Notes under the pieces: generated by a model
What the model saw: only the letters and a program-made list of their open reading frames with translations
Told to the model about the DNA's origin: nothing
Database searches by the model: none
Source of the DNA: an uncultured Roseovarius sp.
GTDB taxonomy: Bacteria > Pseudomonadota > Alphaproteobacteria > Rhodobacterales > Rhodobacteraceae
Length of the DNA: 64,000 nt
Assembly (NCBI GenBank): GCA_947499555.1
Contig: CANMOU010000002.1
Span: forward strand, 197,001 to 261,000
Direction: 5' to 3'
Shown: piece after piece, positions 9,025 to 17,068 of the stretch
How positions within the stretch are numbered: position 1 is the first letter of the stretch
How the letters are laid out: every line of letters begins with the position of its first letter
Made by a program: the position numbers and the translations under genes

Positions 9025-10602
9025 TCAGCGCTCCTTCAGCTTCACGGCGTTATTGTAGATGTTCATGACGCCCGAAATGGATAATGAGATGACGAGATAG
9101 AACAGCATGAGTAGGAGGACACACTCGATAGCGCGGCCCGTCTGGTTCAGTGTGATGCCTCCAAGCGTGCCAGTGATGTCCATATAACCCACGGCAATCG
9201 CCAGAGAACTGTTCTTGGTGATGTTGAGATACTGCGAAATCAGCGGCGGGATAATCACCCGCAGCGCCTGAGGCAGGACCACGAGGTTCATGATGCGCCC
9301 GGGGCGCAAACCTAATGAGGCGGCGGCCTCGGTCTGACCCTTGGAAATCGCCTGAATCCCTGCACGCACGTTTTCGGCTATAAACGCGCCGGTGTAGATG
9401 GCCAGAGCAAACCACAAGGCGATCAATGAACCGCGAACCGTAATGCCATCGGTAAACCGGAAATTCGCGAGGTAGGGCGTGTCAAAGGCGATAGGAGCAT
9501 TGTCCTTGACATTTGTAGCAAGAGCGACGGCGCCGGTTTCGACAGAAGATGCAAAGTTGGCTGCTTCTGAAGCAGGCACAACCAGCATGTTGCAGCTTCC
9601 GGCAGCAAACGCGGTTTTCGCGTCATCCATAGAGAAGAACCGCGTGCTTTTCATTTTGACTGCATCGGGGTTTGTCAATTCCATCGCTGGAAGACCTAGG
9701 AGCATTTTCTTGCCCAGGGCTGACGCTGTGGAGTCAGTGACAACACAGTAGTTGATATTTGTTTTATCGGTGACAAGACGTTCGCCAAATTGCTCCAGCG
9801 ATACATCCGCAGCTGCGATCTCTGAAGGAACAATGATCCGGTTTTCCACCTGACCAGCGGTCAAAGAAAACGCCTGATACACGAGGATGGTCGGAACAAT
9901 CAAAATCGCCCAGCCAACCCAGCCGGGAAGCTCCTTACCTTCGTCATAAAGCTTCTTGGTGCGGTATTTCCCGTAGAAAACCATGCCTGCGATCGAAGCC
10001 AGAAGTGTCAAGACAACCAAGAGGCCACCTGTTCCAAACACCAGACCCGGCACAAAGACACCTTGGCTTGTAAAGGCCAAAGAATCCAAGAGCATTGAGC
10101 TGGTCGCGTCTTCGCCACGGAATGCCCTTGGTGAAGGAAGAACAGCTGTCATGACCGTAAAGATGATGATGATCCAGATAAGCACAGGCACGTTGCGAAA
10201 CGCTTCGACGTAGATCGCCATGAGCTTGCTCACGAGCCAGTTCTTGGACAGGCGCAGAACGCCAGCGGCCACGCCCAGAATTGTGGCTGTTACACAAGCC
10301 AAAAAGGCGACAAGCAACGTGTTGAGGATGCCGACAATAGCGGCGCGCCAATGCGAACTCTGGCTTTCGTATTCGATCAGCCGCTGGTTTATATCGTATC
10401 CTGCGGGTTCCCCCAAAAACTCGTACGAAATGTTAAGCCCAGCAGCGCGCAAGTTTTGTACCAGGTTCGAACCCAGGTAAGCGAACAAGGCAACCAGTAC
10501 AATCAGCGCGATGAACTGAAACGTGTAGGAACGATAGCGTGTATCGTTCAGCAACATTGACAGGCGAAACGACTCCTGTGGAGGGTCGGTCATGGTTGTC
10601 AT
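9025..10602 (-). CDS. aapQ: General L-amino acid ABC transporter, permease AapQ/BztB, enlarged by a binding-protein-like insert
   Basis: The partner permease of AapM. Hydrophobic N-terminal segments (31-50, 86-118, 128-155, 190-210, 230-247) and the C-terminal EAA loop KGQTEAAASLGL (421-432) identify it. At 525 residues it is about 120 longer than the roughly 400 usual for AapQ. The extra part, about residues 262-372, lies in the periplasmic loop before YTGAFIAENVRAGI. It resembles part of the operon's binding protein: YCVVTDSTASALGKKM against VCIQTGTTTELNLADF, and KTAFAAGSCNMLVVPASEA against QQQYLAGACDVYTTDASGL, with two cysteines in equivalent positions (286/337 against 149/191). The frame is intact. 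An ATG at 10593 is an alternative start. Confidence 0.93.
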   Translation of the reverse strand: MTTMTDPPQESFRLSMLLNDTRYRSYTFQFIALIVLVALFAYLGSNLVQNLRAAGLNISYEFLGEPAGYDINQRLIEYESQSSHWRAAIVGILNTLLVAFLACVTATILGVAAGVLRLSKNWLVSKLMAIYVEAFRNVPVLIWIIIIFTVMTAVLPSPRAFRGEDATSSMLLDSLAFTSQGVFVPGLVFGTGGLLVVLTLLASIAGMVFYGKYRTKKLYDEGKELPGWVGWAILIVPTILVYQAFSLTAGQVENRIIVPSEIAAADVSLEQFGERLVTDKTNINYCVVTDSTASALGKKMLLGLPAMELTNPDAVKMKSTRFFSMDDAKTAFAAGSCNMLVVPASEAANFASSVETGAVALATNVKDNAPIAFDTPYLANFRFTDGITVRGSLIALWFALAIYTGAFIAENVRAGIQAISKGQTEAAASLGLRPGRIMNLVVLPQALRVIIPPLISQYLNITKNSSLAIAVGYMDITGTLGGITLNQTGRAIECVLLLMLFYLVISLSISGVMNIYNNAVKLKER

Positions 10603-10678
10603 CTGAGGTGTCCCCTTGCCGGCCCGGATTATTTGATGCGCTTTTGCGCGGTGGGCCGATCATTGCTTTTAGAAAAAC

Positions 10679-10705
10679 AAAGGGCGCGGTATGACCGCGC
10701 CCTTT
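10679..10705 (-). terminator. Intercistronic attenuator/stabilising hairpin between aapJ and aapQ
   Basis: AAAGGGCGCGGT (10679-10690) and its exact complement (10694-10705) form a 12-bp stem with a 3-base loop. On the minus strand it is followed by TTTGTTTTTCT. A strong hairpin right after a binding-protein gene is a common way to give more binding protein than permease, by partial termination or 3' protection. Confidence 0.8.
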
Positions 10706-10717
10706 GAGGTAGTGATT

Positions 10718-11740
10718 TTAGCGGAAGGGCGGCGAGTAGAGCAGGCCGCCTTCGGTCCACTGTGCGTTCAATCCGCGAGCCAGACCAACAGGTGTATTTT
10801 CACCGATGTTCTTCTCGAAGATTTCGCCGTAGTTGCCACCGGCCAGAGCTTTCACAGCCCAGTCGGCGTCAAGGCCGAGCATTTCGCCCAGGTTGCCTTC
10901 GGTGCCGAGCAGACGGTTAACCTCTGGGTTGTCACCAGCAGATGCTGCCAGTTCGCTGACATTTGCACTTGTCACGCCCAGCTCTTCAGCTGTGATCAGC
11001 GCGTTCAGCGTCCAGCGCACCACGTCACCCCATTCGTTGTCGCCATGGCGAACAAGCGGGCCAAGCGGCTCTTTCGAGACAATCTCGGGCAGAAGCACGT
11101 GGCCTGCCGGATCTTCGAAAGCAGCACGTGTCGCAGCCAGACCGGACGCGTCTGTCGTGTAGACGTCGCAAGCACCGGCGAGGTACTGCTGTTGTGCTTC
11201 AGCGTTGGTTTCGATCGGAACCGGCTCGTAGCTGATGTTGTTGGAGCGGAAGAAGTCCGCCAGGTTCAGCTCTGTTGTTGTACCGGTTTGGATGCAGACG
11301 GTTGCGCCGTCCAGATCCTTAGCCGACGAAACGCCGAGATCTTTCGGAACCATGAAGCCTTGGCCGTCGTAGTAGTTCACGCCGACAAATTCGAACTTCA
11401 GGTCAACGTCACGGCTAAAGGTCCAGGTGGTGTTCCGGGCCAGCATGTCGATTTCGCCCGAGGCCAGCGCGGTGAACCGCGTCTTGCCTGTGGTCGGAAC
11501 GAATTCCACTGCTGTTGGATCGCCAAGGACGGCTGCTGCGACAGCGCGGCATACGCCAACGTCGAAACCATCCCAGTTGCCGTTTGCGTCAGGTGCTGCG
11601 AAGCCCACCAGACCGGTGGTCACGCCGCAGTTCAGCTTGCCACGTGCTTTCACGTCGTCAAGTGTACCTGCCGAGGCGACACCAGCAGCTGCAGCCATGC
11701 CGGCAACAGTAAGCGCGCCAAAAATTACGGATTTTTTCAT
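10718..11740 (-). CDS. aapJ: General L-amino acid ABC transporter, periplasmic binding protein
   Basis: Captures amino acids (glutamate, glutamine, aspartate and others in studied homologues) in the periplasm. A 24-residue Sec signal peptide (MKKSVIFGALTVAGMAAAAG then AxA-type cleavage near VASAG) precedes a family-3 solute-binding fold: LNCGVTTGLVGFAAPD, FDVGVCRAVAAAVLGD, TVCIQTGTTTELN, and a Cys149/Cys191 pair. The 340-residue length is normal. First gene of the operon; GGAAGAGG lies just before the ATG. Expression is probably set higher than that of the permeases by the hairpin downstream. Confidence 0.96.
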   Translation of the reverse strand: MKKSVIFGALTVAGMAAAAGVASAGTLDDVKARGKLNCGVTTGLVGFAAPDANGNWDGFDVGVCRAVAAAVLGDPTAVEFVPTTGKTRFTALASGEIDMLARNTTWTFSRDVDLKFEFVGVNYYDGQGFMVPKDLGVSSAKDLDGATVCIQTGTTTELNLADFFRSNNISYEPVPIETNAEAQQQYLAGACDVYTTDASGLAATRAAFEDPAGHVLLPEIVSKEPLGPLVRHGDNEWGDVVRWTLNALITAEELGVTSANVSELAASAGDNPEVNRLLGTEGNLGEMLGLDADWAVKALAGGNYGEIFEKNIGENTPVGLARGLNAQWTEGGLLYSPPFR

Positions 11741-11947
11741 GTTTACCTCTTCCTGATATGCCCGCCCTTCCCTGGGCGGTTCAATCGGCCCTTCCGGACC
11801 GGGCGATACTGTGAAGGGTCATTCCCCATGTCAGTGCCCGAGAGTGTGTGTGGATTCACCTCAGAAGGTCAAGGCCTTTGGTGATAAAAACATGCAGCCA
11901 GACAGGTTGTTTCCGTAGAGGAAACCAATGTTTAGCAGAAATTTCGT
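11741..11947 (-). promoter_or_regulatory. aapJ upstream region with GTTTCC-N5-GGAAAC inverted repeat
   Basis: The 207-base gap holds the aap promoter region. The inverted repeat GTTTCC-GTAGA-GGAAAC (11909-11925) has half-sites spaced like a dimeric regulator site. It is not a match to the NtrC consensus half-site TGCACC, although the spacing is the same. No confident -35/-10 pair was identified. Confidence 0.4.
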
Positions 11948-12658
11948 CTATTTATTTGCAAGATCATAAAAATTCTTCGCATGTCGAAATTCGCCCAGTT
12001 TGTGCTGTGCAAGTTCCTCTGCCTCTTCATCGACGCCCCAGAGCTCTTGCTGCCAAATTTCATCGACTCTGGACCAGTGCCACAAGGTATCTGGGTCTGC
12101 GAACTCGTGAAGTGCCGCGAATCCGATGACCAGAGATCCCGAAAGCCCGACCAGATCGTGAAAGGCGGTCAGCGTGAACGCGTCCATCTGTGCAACCCTG
12201 GACGCCAGTCTCTTGATGGTTGTGGGATCTTGTGGGCGATGCATGACACCAGACACCGGCACCAGTCTTGCGTCAAAAACCTCTGCCGCCCAATCCAGAA
12301 GAGGATCCCAAATCTCGGCTTGGCGTTTGACAAGAGCGTCCGGGCTGTCCGCCCGGTAGCACAAAAGATCCGCATCTCCGTAGGCGGCCACCAATTCGGC
12401 GACTTCGGCATGTTGGACCCTGACCTTGTCGATGGCCGCATTGGCCGAGCGTGTCATTGGCATGGAACGTGGATCGATCGCACCCTCCTGCGCCTGCCAT
12501 TCCAATGCAATGGCTTCTGCCAAAGCAGTGGAAGGCAAGATAAGCTCTGCCTTGCCGGGGGTTTTAACAGGCCGCGCATCCAGCTCGATGCCATACCCAC
12601 CGTTGCGCTTCACAACCATGGCCTCGGCCCAGAATCGCTTGGCTTTCCATTCACTCAT
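11948..12658 (-). CDS. ATP12 family F1-ATPase assembly chaperone
   Basis: A 236-residue protein of the ATP12/ATPAF2 family. In mitochondria ATP12 binds the F1 alpha subunit until it joins beta; alphaproteobacteria retain a homologue. Typical regions are WKAKRFWAEA at the N-terminus, ELDARPVKTPGKAEL (substrate-facing strand), the ALAEAIALEWQAQ helix and the MPMTRSANAAIDKV motif. It overlaps the HAD gene by four bases and ends the crcB - rluC-like - HAD - ATP12 chain. The bacterial role is inferred from the family. Confidence 0.92.
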   Translation of the reverse strand: MSEWKAKRFWAEAMVVKRNGGYGIELDARPVKTPGKAELILPSTALAEAIALEWQAQEGAIDPRSMPMTRSANAAIDKVRVQHAEVAELVAAYGDADLLCYRADSPDALVKRQAEIWDPLLDWAAEVFDARLVPVSGVMHRPQDPTTIKRLASRVAQMDAFTLTAFHDLVGLSGSLVIGFAALHEFADPDTLWHWSRVDEIWQQELWGVDEEAEELAQHKLGEFRHAKNFYDLANK

Positions 12659-13341
12659 TCGGCACCAGCCTTCCAGACCCGTTCGATGGCAGCTGGCAAA
12701 TCCGTAAATCGGTCCACAATCTGGCGAGCTGCCGCAAGGCGCGCCACGTCATGATATCCCCAGCTGACGCCGATCCCGGAAACACCGGCGGCCTGGGCCA
12801 TTTCCATGTCAAAACTCGTGTCGCCAACCATTACTGCATGATCCGTTTCAACCCCAGCCTCCGAAAGGGCCGTTTCGATCATTGAGGGATGGGGCTTGGA
12901 GGGATGGTGGTCGCTGACTTGCTGCGTCACGAACATATGGCCCAGAGCATGGGCCTCTAGAAGCTTGTCGAGTCCGCGGCGGGACTTTCCAGTCGCCACG
13001 CCCAACAGGACGTTTTCTTGTGCATGAAGCTGATCAAGGGCCTCGCGCGCTCCGGGATAAAGCGGCGAGGTGTCAGCCGCGCCGGTCTTGGCGCGCAGGC
13101 TGATATAGGCCTCCTTGTATCCTTCGACCATTCGTGCATGCGACTGGCCTGAAAGCTCTGGGGCCAGATGCAAGACCGCGCGATCAAGCGACAGGCCAAC
13201 AATGGACAGGATCGTTGCCCGATCCGGCACGGGCTGGCCGACCGCCTCGAAAGCAATTGTCATGGCAGCGACAATGTCGGCCTGGCTGTCGACCAGTGTT
13301 CCGTCGACATCGAAAATCACGAGGCGCAATGGCTTTGTCAT
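12655..13341 (-). CDS. HAD-IA family hydrolase, phosphoglycolate-phosphatase-like
   Basis: A 228-residue haloacid-dehalogenase-type phosphatase. Motif I is FDVDGTLVDS with two catalytic aspartates, motif II is ATGKSRRG and motif III/IV is KPHPSMIETAL then VGDTSFDMEMAQAAG. A helical cap lies between motifs I and II. Resemblance to Gph suggests removal of 2-phosphoglycolate, but the substrate is not decided by sequence. It overlaps both neighbours by four bases, so all are cotranslated. Confidence 0.88.
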   Translation of the reverse strand: MTKPLRLVIFDVDGTLVDSQADIVAAMTIAFEAVGQPVPDRATILSIVGLSLDRAVLHLAPELSGQSHARMVEGYKEAYISLRAKTGAADTSPLYPGAREALDQLHAQENVLLGVATGKSRRGLDKLLEAHALGHMFVTQQVSDHHPSKPHPSMIETALSEAGVETDHAVMVGDTSFDMEMAQAAGVSGIGVSWGYHDVARLAAARQIVDRFTDLPAAIERVWKAGAE

Positions 13342-14378
13342 CCGTCAGCCTCAAATGGATCCGGCGGAGCATCTTGAGAGCGCCACTGAAAGGTAGACCA
13401 TGTCCAGCTCATATGATCCGGTAAGGATGCGGTCAGCGTCAGGTCCGCACCAGTGACAGGATGCGAGATTGTGAGCGACCGGGCATGCAGGTGCAGTTTC
13501 CGGCTGATATCGCCGCCAAGCTGCGCGCCCCAGCCATCACCAAGGTTTTCCTGGCTCGACCCGCCATATTTGCCGTCGCCCACAATCGGATGACCGATCT
13601 CCGCCATATGAGCCCGCAGCTGATGCGTGCGCCCGGTGACTGGCACAAGAGCCACCCAGGATGTCCGCGTGCCGGCGTTTTCAAGAACGGCATAATCGGT
13701 GATCGCGGGTTTGGCCCCGGGTGTGTTCTCGGTCTCTCTTGGATGCAGGCAGAGCATTTTCTCGCCTTCGCCTTTGGACCCGTGTCCGGGGGCTTTGACA
13801 AGCCCGAAGCGGATTGTGCCCATGCGCGGGGTGGGCACGCCAGCAATCGCGGCCCAGTAGATCTTGCGCGTATCTCGATGCCGGAACGCCGCGGTCAGTT
13901 TTGCGGCTATGGACCGGCTTCGCGCCATGAGCAGCACACCTGATGTGTCCTTGTCGAGACGGTGCACCAGCCTTGGGTTCTCCGTCATCTCAAACCTCAG
14001 GGCCTCCGACAGCCCATCGACATGGCGTGTCTGCTTGCTTCCGCCTTGGACGGGCAGACCCGGTGGTTTGTTCAGTGCGATGATGTGGTCGTCTCGGTAA
14101 ATGACCGCGCCTTGGATCATCTTGGTGTCGGCGTCAGAGATTTTGGGGCGCGCCGGGGCGGGTTGCTCAATTTCCGGCAGGGGCGGCACGCGCACTTTCT
14201 GCCCTTCCTCAAGGCGCGTGCTGGCTTTGGCCCTCGCGCCATCGATGCGCAGCTCGCCTTTGCGGCACATTTTTTCGATGCGCCCTTGCGGCACATGTGG
14301 AAAGCGCCGCCGCAACCAACGGTCCAACCGCTGATCGCCTTCGCCGTCGGCGACAGTCAGTGTCTGGACACCGCTCAT
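13338..14378 (-). CDS. rluC: RluA-family pseudouridine synthase with S4 domain (RluC-like)
   Basis: Isomerises uridine to pseudouridine, probably in 23S rRNA. The 346 residues have an N-terminal S4 RNA-binding domain (DQRLDRWLRRRFPHVPQGRIEK...GELRIDG), then the catalytic domain with HRLDKDTSGVLLMARS (nucleophile Asp) and GRTHQLRAHMAEIGHPIVGD. An S4 domain favours RluC or RluD over RluA; the exact target is not certain. A longer start at 14402 exists, but ATG 14378 makes an ATGA overlap with the crcB stop and is preferred. Confidence 0.88.
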   Translation of the reverse strand: MSGVQTLTVADGEGDQRLDRWLRRRFPHVPQGRIEKMCRKGELRIDGARAKASTRLEEGQKVRVPPLPEIEQPAPARPKISDADTKMIQGAVIYRDDHIIALNKPPGLPVQGGSKQTRHVDGLSEALRFEMTENPRLVHRLDKDTSGVLLMARSRSIAAKLTAAFRHRDTRKIYWAAIAGVPTPRMGTIRFGLVKAPGHGSKGEGEKMLCLHPRETENTPGAKPAITDYAVLENAGTRTSWVALVPVTGRTHQLRAHMAEIGHPIVGDGKYGGSSQENLGDGWGAQLGGDISRKLHLHARSLTISHPVTGADLTLTASLPDHMSWTWSTFQWRSQDAPPDPFEADG

Positions 14379-14752
14379 GCCCAAACTGTCCTTGCCAGCC
14401 ATACGCCCAGCGCAAGACCAAGGATCGACAAGATCACCGACGCCAGAACGTAAAGTATTGCCTGTGCCACTTCGCCTTGCTCGTAAAGCGTGAAGGCCTC
14501 GAGCGAGAAGGCCGAGAAGGTGGTGAACCCGCCCAGAATTCCGGTCATGAGAAAGGGATTGAGATATGTCAGGTCACGCTGAAACGTATAGACCATAACA
14601 AGCCCCATCAGAAACGAGCCAAGAACGTTGACAGGCAGAATGGCAAGCGGAAAGCTGACGCTTGCGAAGCGGGCGACAGCAAGCCCGATGCCAAAGCGCA
14701 GTACAGAGCCGATGGCCCCGCCCAATCCCACCTGAATTAAGGTCATCACCAT
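14375..14752 (-). CDS. crcB: Fluoride exporter CrcB/Fluc
   Basis: A small dual-topology fluoride channel of 125 residues with four membrane helices. Family marks are GGAIGSVLRFG, the pore asparagine in NVLGSFLMGL and GILGGFTTFSAFSLE. ATG 14752 gives the canonical MVMTLIQVGLGG N-terminus; the upstream start at 14788 would add an unusual polar extension. First gene of the minus chain ending with the ATP12 gene. I see no fluoride riboswitch in the short divergent leader. Confidence 0.92.
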   Translation of the reverse strand: MVMTLIQVGLGGAIGSVLRFGIGLAVARFASVSFPLAILPVNVLGSFLMGLVMVYTFQRDLTYLNPFLMTGILGGFTTFSAFSLEAFTLYEQGEVAQAILYVLASVILSILGLALGVWLARTVWA

Positions 14753-14867
14753 GGCCGCGTCTGTCGCCCGTGGCCTGTCCTTTGTCAAGTTCGGCAGGGC
14801 GCATCAGGCGGTTGCAGCCCTGTTGCGAAACGCCATAGTGTGCCGGGACTTGTTCAGGAGCTTTTTC

Positions 14868-16130
14868 ATGCAGAATCCGGAAGCCTTTCTGCGCCGCCTT
14901 TTTGATCGCGCCGTCGAGGTGGCCGATCCCATGCAAAGCCTTGCCGCACATCTGCCATCCAAACCAGATGGTCGGCTTCTGGTCATCGGCGCCGGCAAGG
15001 CCAGTGCGCGTATGGCCGAAGCGGTCGAGGCCGAATACGGATCCTGCGAAGGCCTTGTGATCACGCGGTATGGGTATGCAAGGCCCTGCCGGGGCATCGA
15101 GATCGTCGAGGCGGCACATCCGGTTCCGGACGCGGCTGGTGAAGCTGCGACGCAACGCATGCTCGCATTGCTGGAGCACTGCGGAGAGGATGACATGGTG
15201 CTCGCGCTAATCTCTGGCGGAGGTTCGGCCCTTTTGACCGCCCCTGCGGAAGGGATCACCTTGGCCGAGAAGCAAGCCCTGACGGATAGGCTTCTGGCCT
15301 CGGGCGCGCCGATCGGTGATATCAATGGCATTCGCAAGCAGATTTCGGCTGTGAAAGGCGGCAAGCTGGCAGCGGCGGCCTATCCCGCGAAAATGCTTGC
15401 TCTGATGATTTCCGACGTGCCCGGCGACAATCCTGGTGACATCGCAAGCGGGCCTACGGTTGGCGACACTGGCGATGCCGCGCGGGCGCTTGAAACCCTG
15501 TCACGTTGGGATGTGCAGCCACCGGAGTCCGTTGCGCGGTTCCTGCATGCGGGCGGCGCACCACTGGCCCCGGATGACGAAAGGCTGAGTCGGGTGACCA
15601 ATGTGATCTACGCAGCGCCCGCGCAATCACTTGAGGCGGCAGCGGATATCGGCCGCGAAGCTGGGTGTGACGTGCGCATGCTTGGCGATTCACTCGAGGG
15701 CGAAGCGCGCGATGTGGCTGCCGCGCATGCCAGGCTTGCGCTGGAGGTTCAAAAAGAACTTGGACCGGGCGACGCACCGGTTCTGCTATTGTCAGGCGGC
15801 GAATTGACGGTCACGCGTCGTGGCGACGGGATTGGCGGGCCGAATGCGGAATATGCGCTGGCCATGGCCCTGGCACTTGACGGAGCGGATGGGGTGCATG
15901 CCCTTGCCTGTGACACGGACGGGGTTGATGGTGCGGCAGAAGTTGCCGGCGCCACAATCGGCCCGAACACTTTGAAGAAAGCGATCTCGAAAGGTGTCAG
16001 CGCAGAACGAGCCTTGGAGACCAATGATGCGCACGGTTTCTTCGAACGCATCAGTGATCAGGTTGCCCCCGGACCCACGCTCACAAATGTAAATGATTTC
16101 CGCGCTTGTCTGATACAGGCGAAGGCATGA
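14868..16130 (+). CDS. Glycerate 2-kinase (MOFRL/GckA family)
   Basis: A 420-residue DUF4147/MOFRL-family kinase that phosphorylates D-glycerate, usually to 2-phosphoglycerate, in serine-cycle or hydroxypyruvate assimilation. The N-terminal part has VIGAGKASARMAEAVE and the glycine-rich LISGGGSALLTAP; NGIRKQISAVKGGKLA and MISDVPGDNPGDIASGPT follow. The MOFRL C-terminus has LLSGGELTVT...GGPNAEYALAMA and ACDTDGVDGAAEVAGA. Start ATG 14868 is preceded by AGGAG. It is divergent from crcB and overlaps the next gene by four bases. Confidence 0.92.
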   Translation: MQNPEAFLRRLFDRAVEVADPMQSLAAHLPSKPDGRLLVIGAGKASARMAEAVEAEYGSCEGLVITRYGYARPCRGIEIVEAAHPVPDAAGEAATQRMLALLEHCGEDDMVLALISGGGSALLTAPAEGITLAEKQALTDRLLASGAPIGDINGIRKQISAVKGGKLAAAAYPAKMLALMISDVPGDNPGDIASGPTVGDTGDAARALETLSRWDVQPPESVARFLHAGGAPLAPDDERLSRVTNVIYAAPAQSLEAAADIGREAGCDVRMLGDSLEGEARDVAAAHARLALEVQKELGPGDAPVLLLSGGELTVTRRGDGIGGPNAEYALAMALALDGADGVHALACDTDGVDGAAEVAGATIGPNTLKKAISKGVSAERALETNDAHGFFERISDQVAPGPTLTNVNDFRACLIQAKA

Positions 16131-16525
16131 CCGGGAGGCCCGACTTGCTCCGGCGCAAATCCTTTCTGGTCCTGATAGCCATGCTTTGCCTCTCATCTGT
16201 TACGGCAAGCCAGGCGGACGAGGCTTTGAAGGCCGACGAAATTGACCGCCTTCTGCGGGGCAACACGATAGAGGGATCTTGGTCTGGCGCGGCCTATACG
16301 CAGTATTTCAGAGACGATGGCCAGACCATCTATCTACAGGCAAACAGACGCCCGGAAATTGGCCGTTGGCGGGTGAATTCGCAGACCGACCAATATGAGA
16401 GCTGGTGGGAACAGACCGGCTGGAACGGGTATACGATCTTAAGAACTGACACCGGATATGGGTGGCAAAGAGGTGCGAAGACAGAGCCATTTACGGTTCT
16501 TTCTGGCAAAAAAATCACATGGTAG
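16127..16525 (+). CDS. Small secreted protein of unknown function
   Basis: A 132-residue protein with a signal peptide: positively charged start (RPDLLRRK), a hydrophobic run FLVLIAMLCLSSV, then TASQADE with a likely cleavage after SQA. The mature part is rich in Trp, Tyr and Gly (GSWSGAAYTQYF, WRVNSQTDQYESWW) with a pattern common in small periplasmic DUF proteins. I do not recognise the family. It is coupled to the glycerate kinase by an ATGA overlap, but a functional link is not evident. Confidence 0.75.
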   Translation: MTGRPDLLRRKSFLVLIAMLCLSSVTASQADEALKADEIDRLLRGNTIEGSWSGAAYTQYFRDDGQTIYLQANRRPEIGRWRVNSQTDQYESWWEQTGWNGYTILRTDTGYGWQRGAKTEPFTVLSGKKITW

Positions 16526-16833
16526 AGATCTATGTCCTTCTACTCGATTTCGTCTCATGATCTTGCAGCGCCACCACAAATTGTAGATTTTGTGCATTTG
16601 CGCCACATTGTGGACATATTTTGTCCAAATTGGAGACAAAGTTTTTCCATCGCCAAGATAGACCAATATTAACATTTCTGGCAGACTAGTGATGCCGGGG
16701 TTCCGCTTCGAAGACATCAGATATCGCTTATTTTATGATCATCTGAGGGCCGGTATCCCAGCATGATTACTGAGTGTGGGCGCCGGTCGGTGCTAACTGT
16801 CCGGTTTGCCACGTTAACAAGTGGAGAAGACCG
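16526..16833. promoter_or_regulatory. AT-rich intergenic region with candidate operators
   Basis: This gap of about 300 bases is lower in GC than its surroundings. It holds TGGACA-TATTT-TGTCCA (16611-16627), a perfect inverted repeat with a 5-base spacer, overlapped by TTTGTC-N9-GACAAA (16620-16640). No protein-coding frame stands out. It probably carries the promoter and operator of the small gene at 16834. Confidence 0.45.
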
Positions 16834-16974
16834 ATGACGAAGACAATTGCTGCCTCATCCGAAAAAGATGGTCTTAAACTTGACCAAAAGCAGGTCGAGG
16901 CGCCGACGACCAAACCGGTGACCAAATCCATCACGGTATCACGGCAGGTGTTTAACGATTTTGCCTGTATCTGA
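16834..16974 (+). CDS. Candidate small protein, 46 residues, unknown
   Basis: The ATG is preceded by GTGGAG at good spacing and the frame ends in TGA before a strong terminator. The product starts MTKTIAASSEKDG and ends VFNDFACI. It is polar, with many K, T, S and V, no signal peptide or membrane segment, and a single cysteine next to the C-terminus. I recognise no family. The ribosome binding site, upstream operator-like repeats and dedicated terminator support a real short transcript; whether it is translated or is a regulatory RNA is open. Confidence 0.5.
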   Translation: MTKTIAASSEKDGLKLDQKQVEAPTTKPVTKSITVSRQVFNDFACI

Positions 16975-17038
16975 CCTCCCGTCGGAATTCTGAGAGTCTG
17001 ACGTATATTTTATCAGTATCCGGGGTGTTCCCGGTGTG

Positions 17039-17068
17039 GTGGCGCTGAACTTTCAGCGCCACTTTTTT
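17039..17068 (+). terminator. Intrinsic terminator downstream of the small gene
   Basis: GTGGCGCTGAA (17039-17049) pairs with TTCAGCGCCAC (17052-17062), followed by six T. It serves the plus-strand transcript and reaches the stop codon of the convergent SDR gene. Confidence 0.85.

Noticed and set aside
10464-10474. GGTTCGAACCC, a tRNA T-loop-like word
   Set aside because: It lies inside the aapQ coding frame, with no acceptor, D or anticodon arms around it. The peptide RLPGFEPG read from the other frame is a well-known spurious translation of such sequences.
10691-11884. Long plus-strand open frame opposite aapJ (397 residues)
   Set aside because: It is antisense to a gene with clear signal peptide and family motifs, has no recognisable domain and no ribosome binding site; high GC content makes long antisense frames common here.
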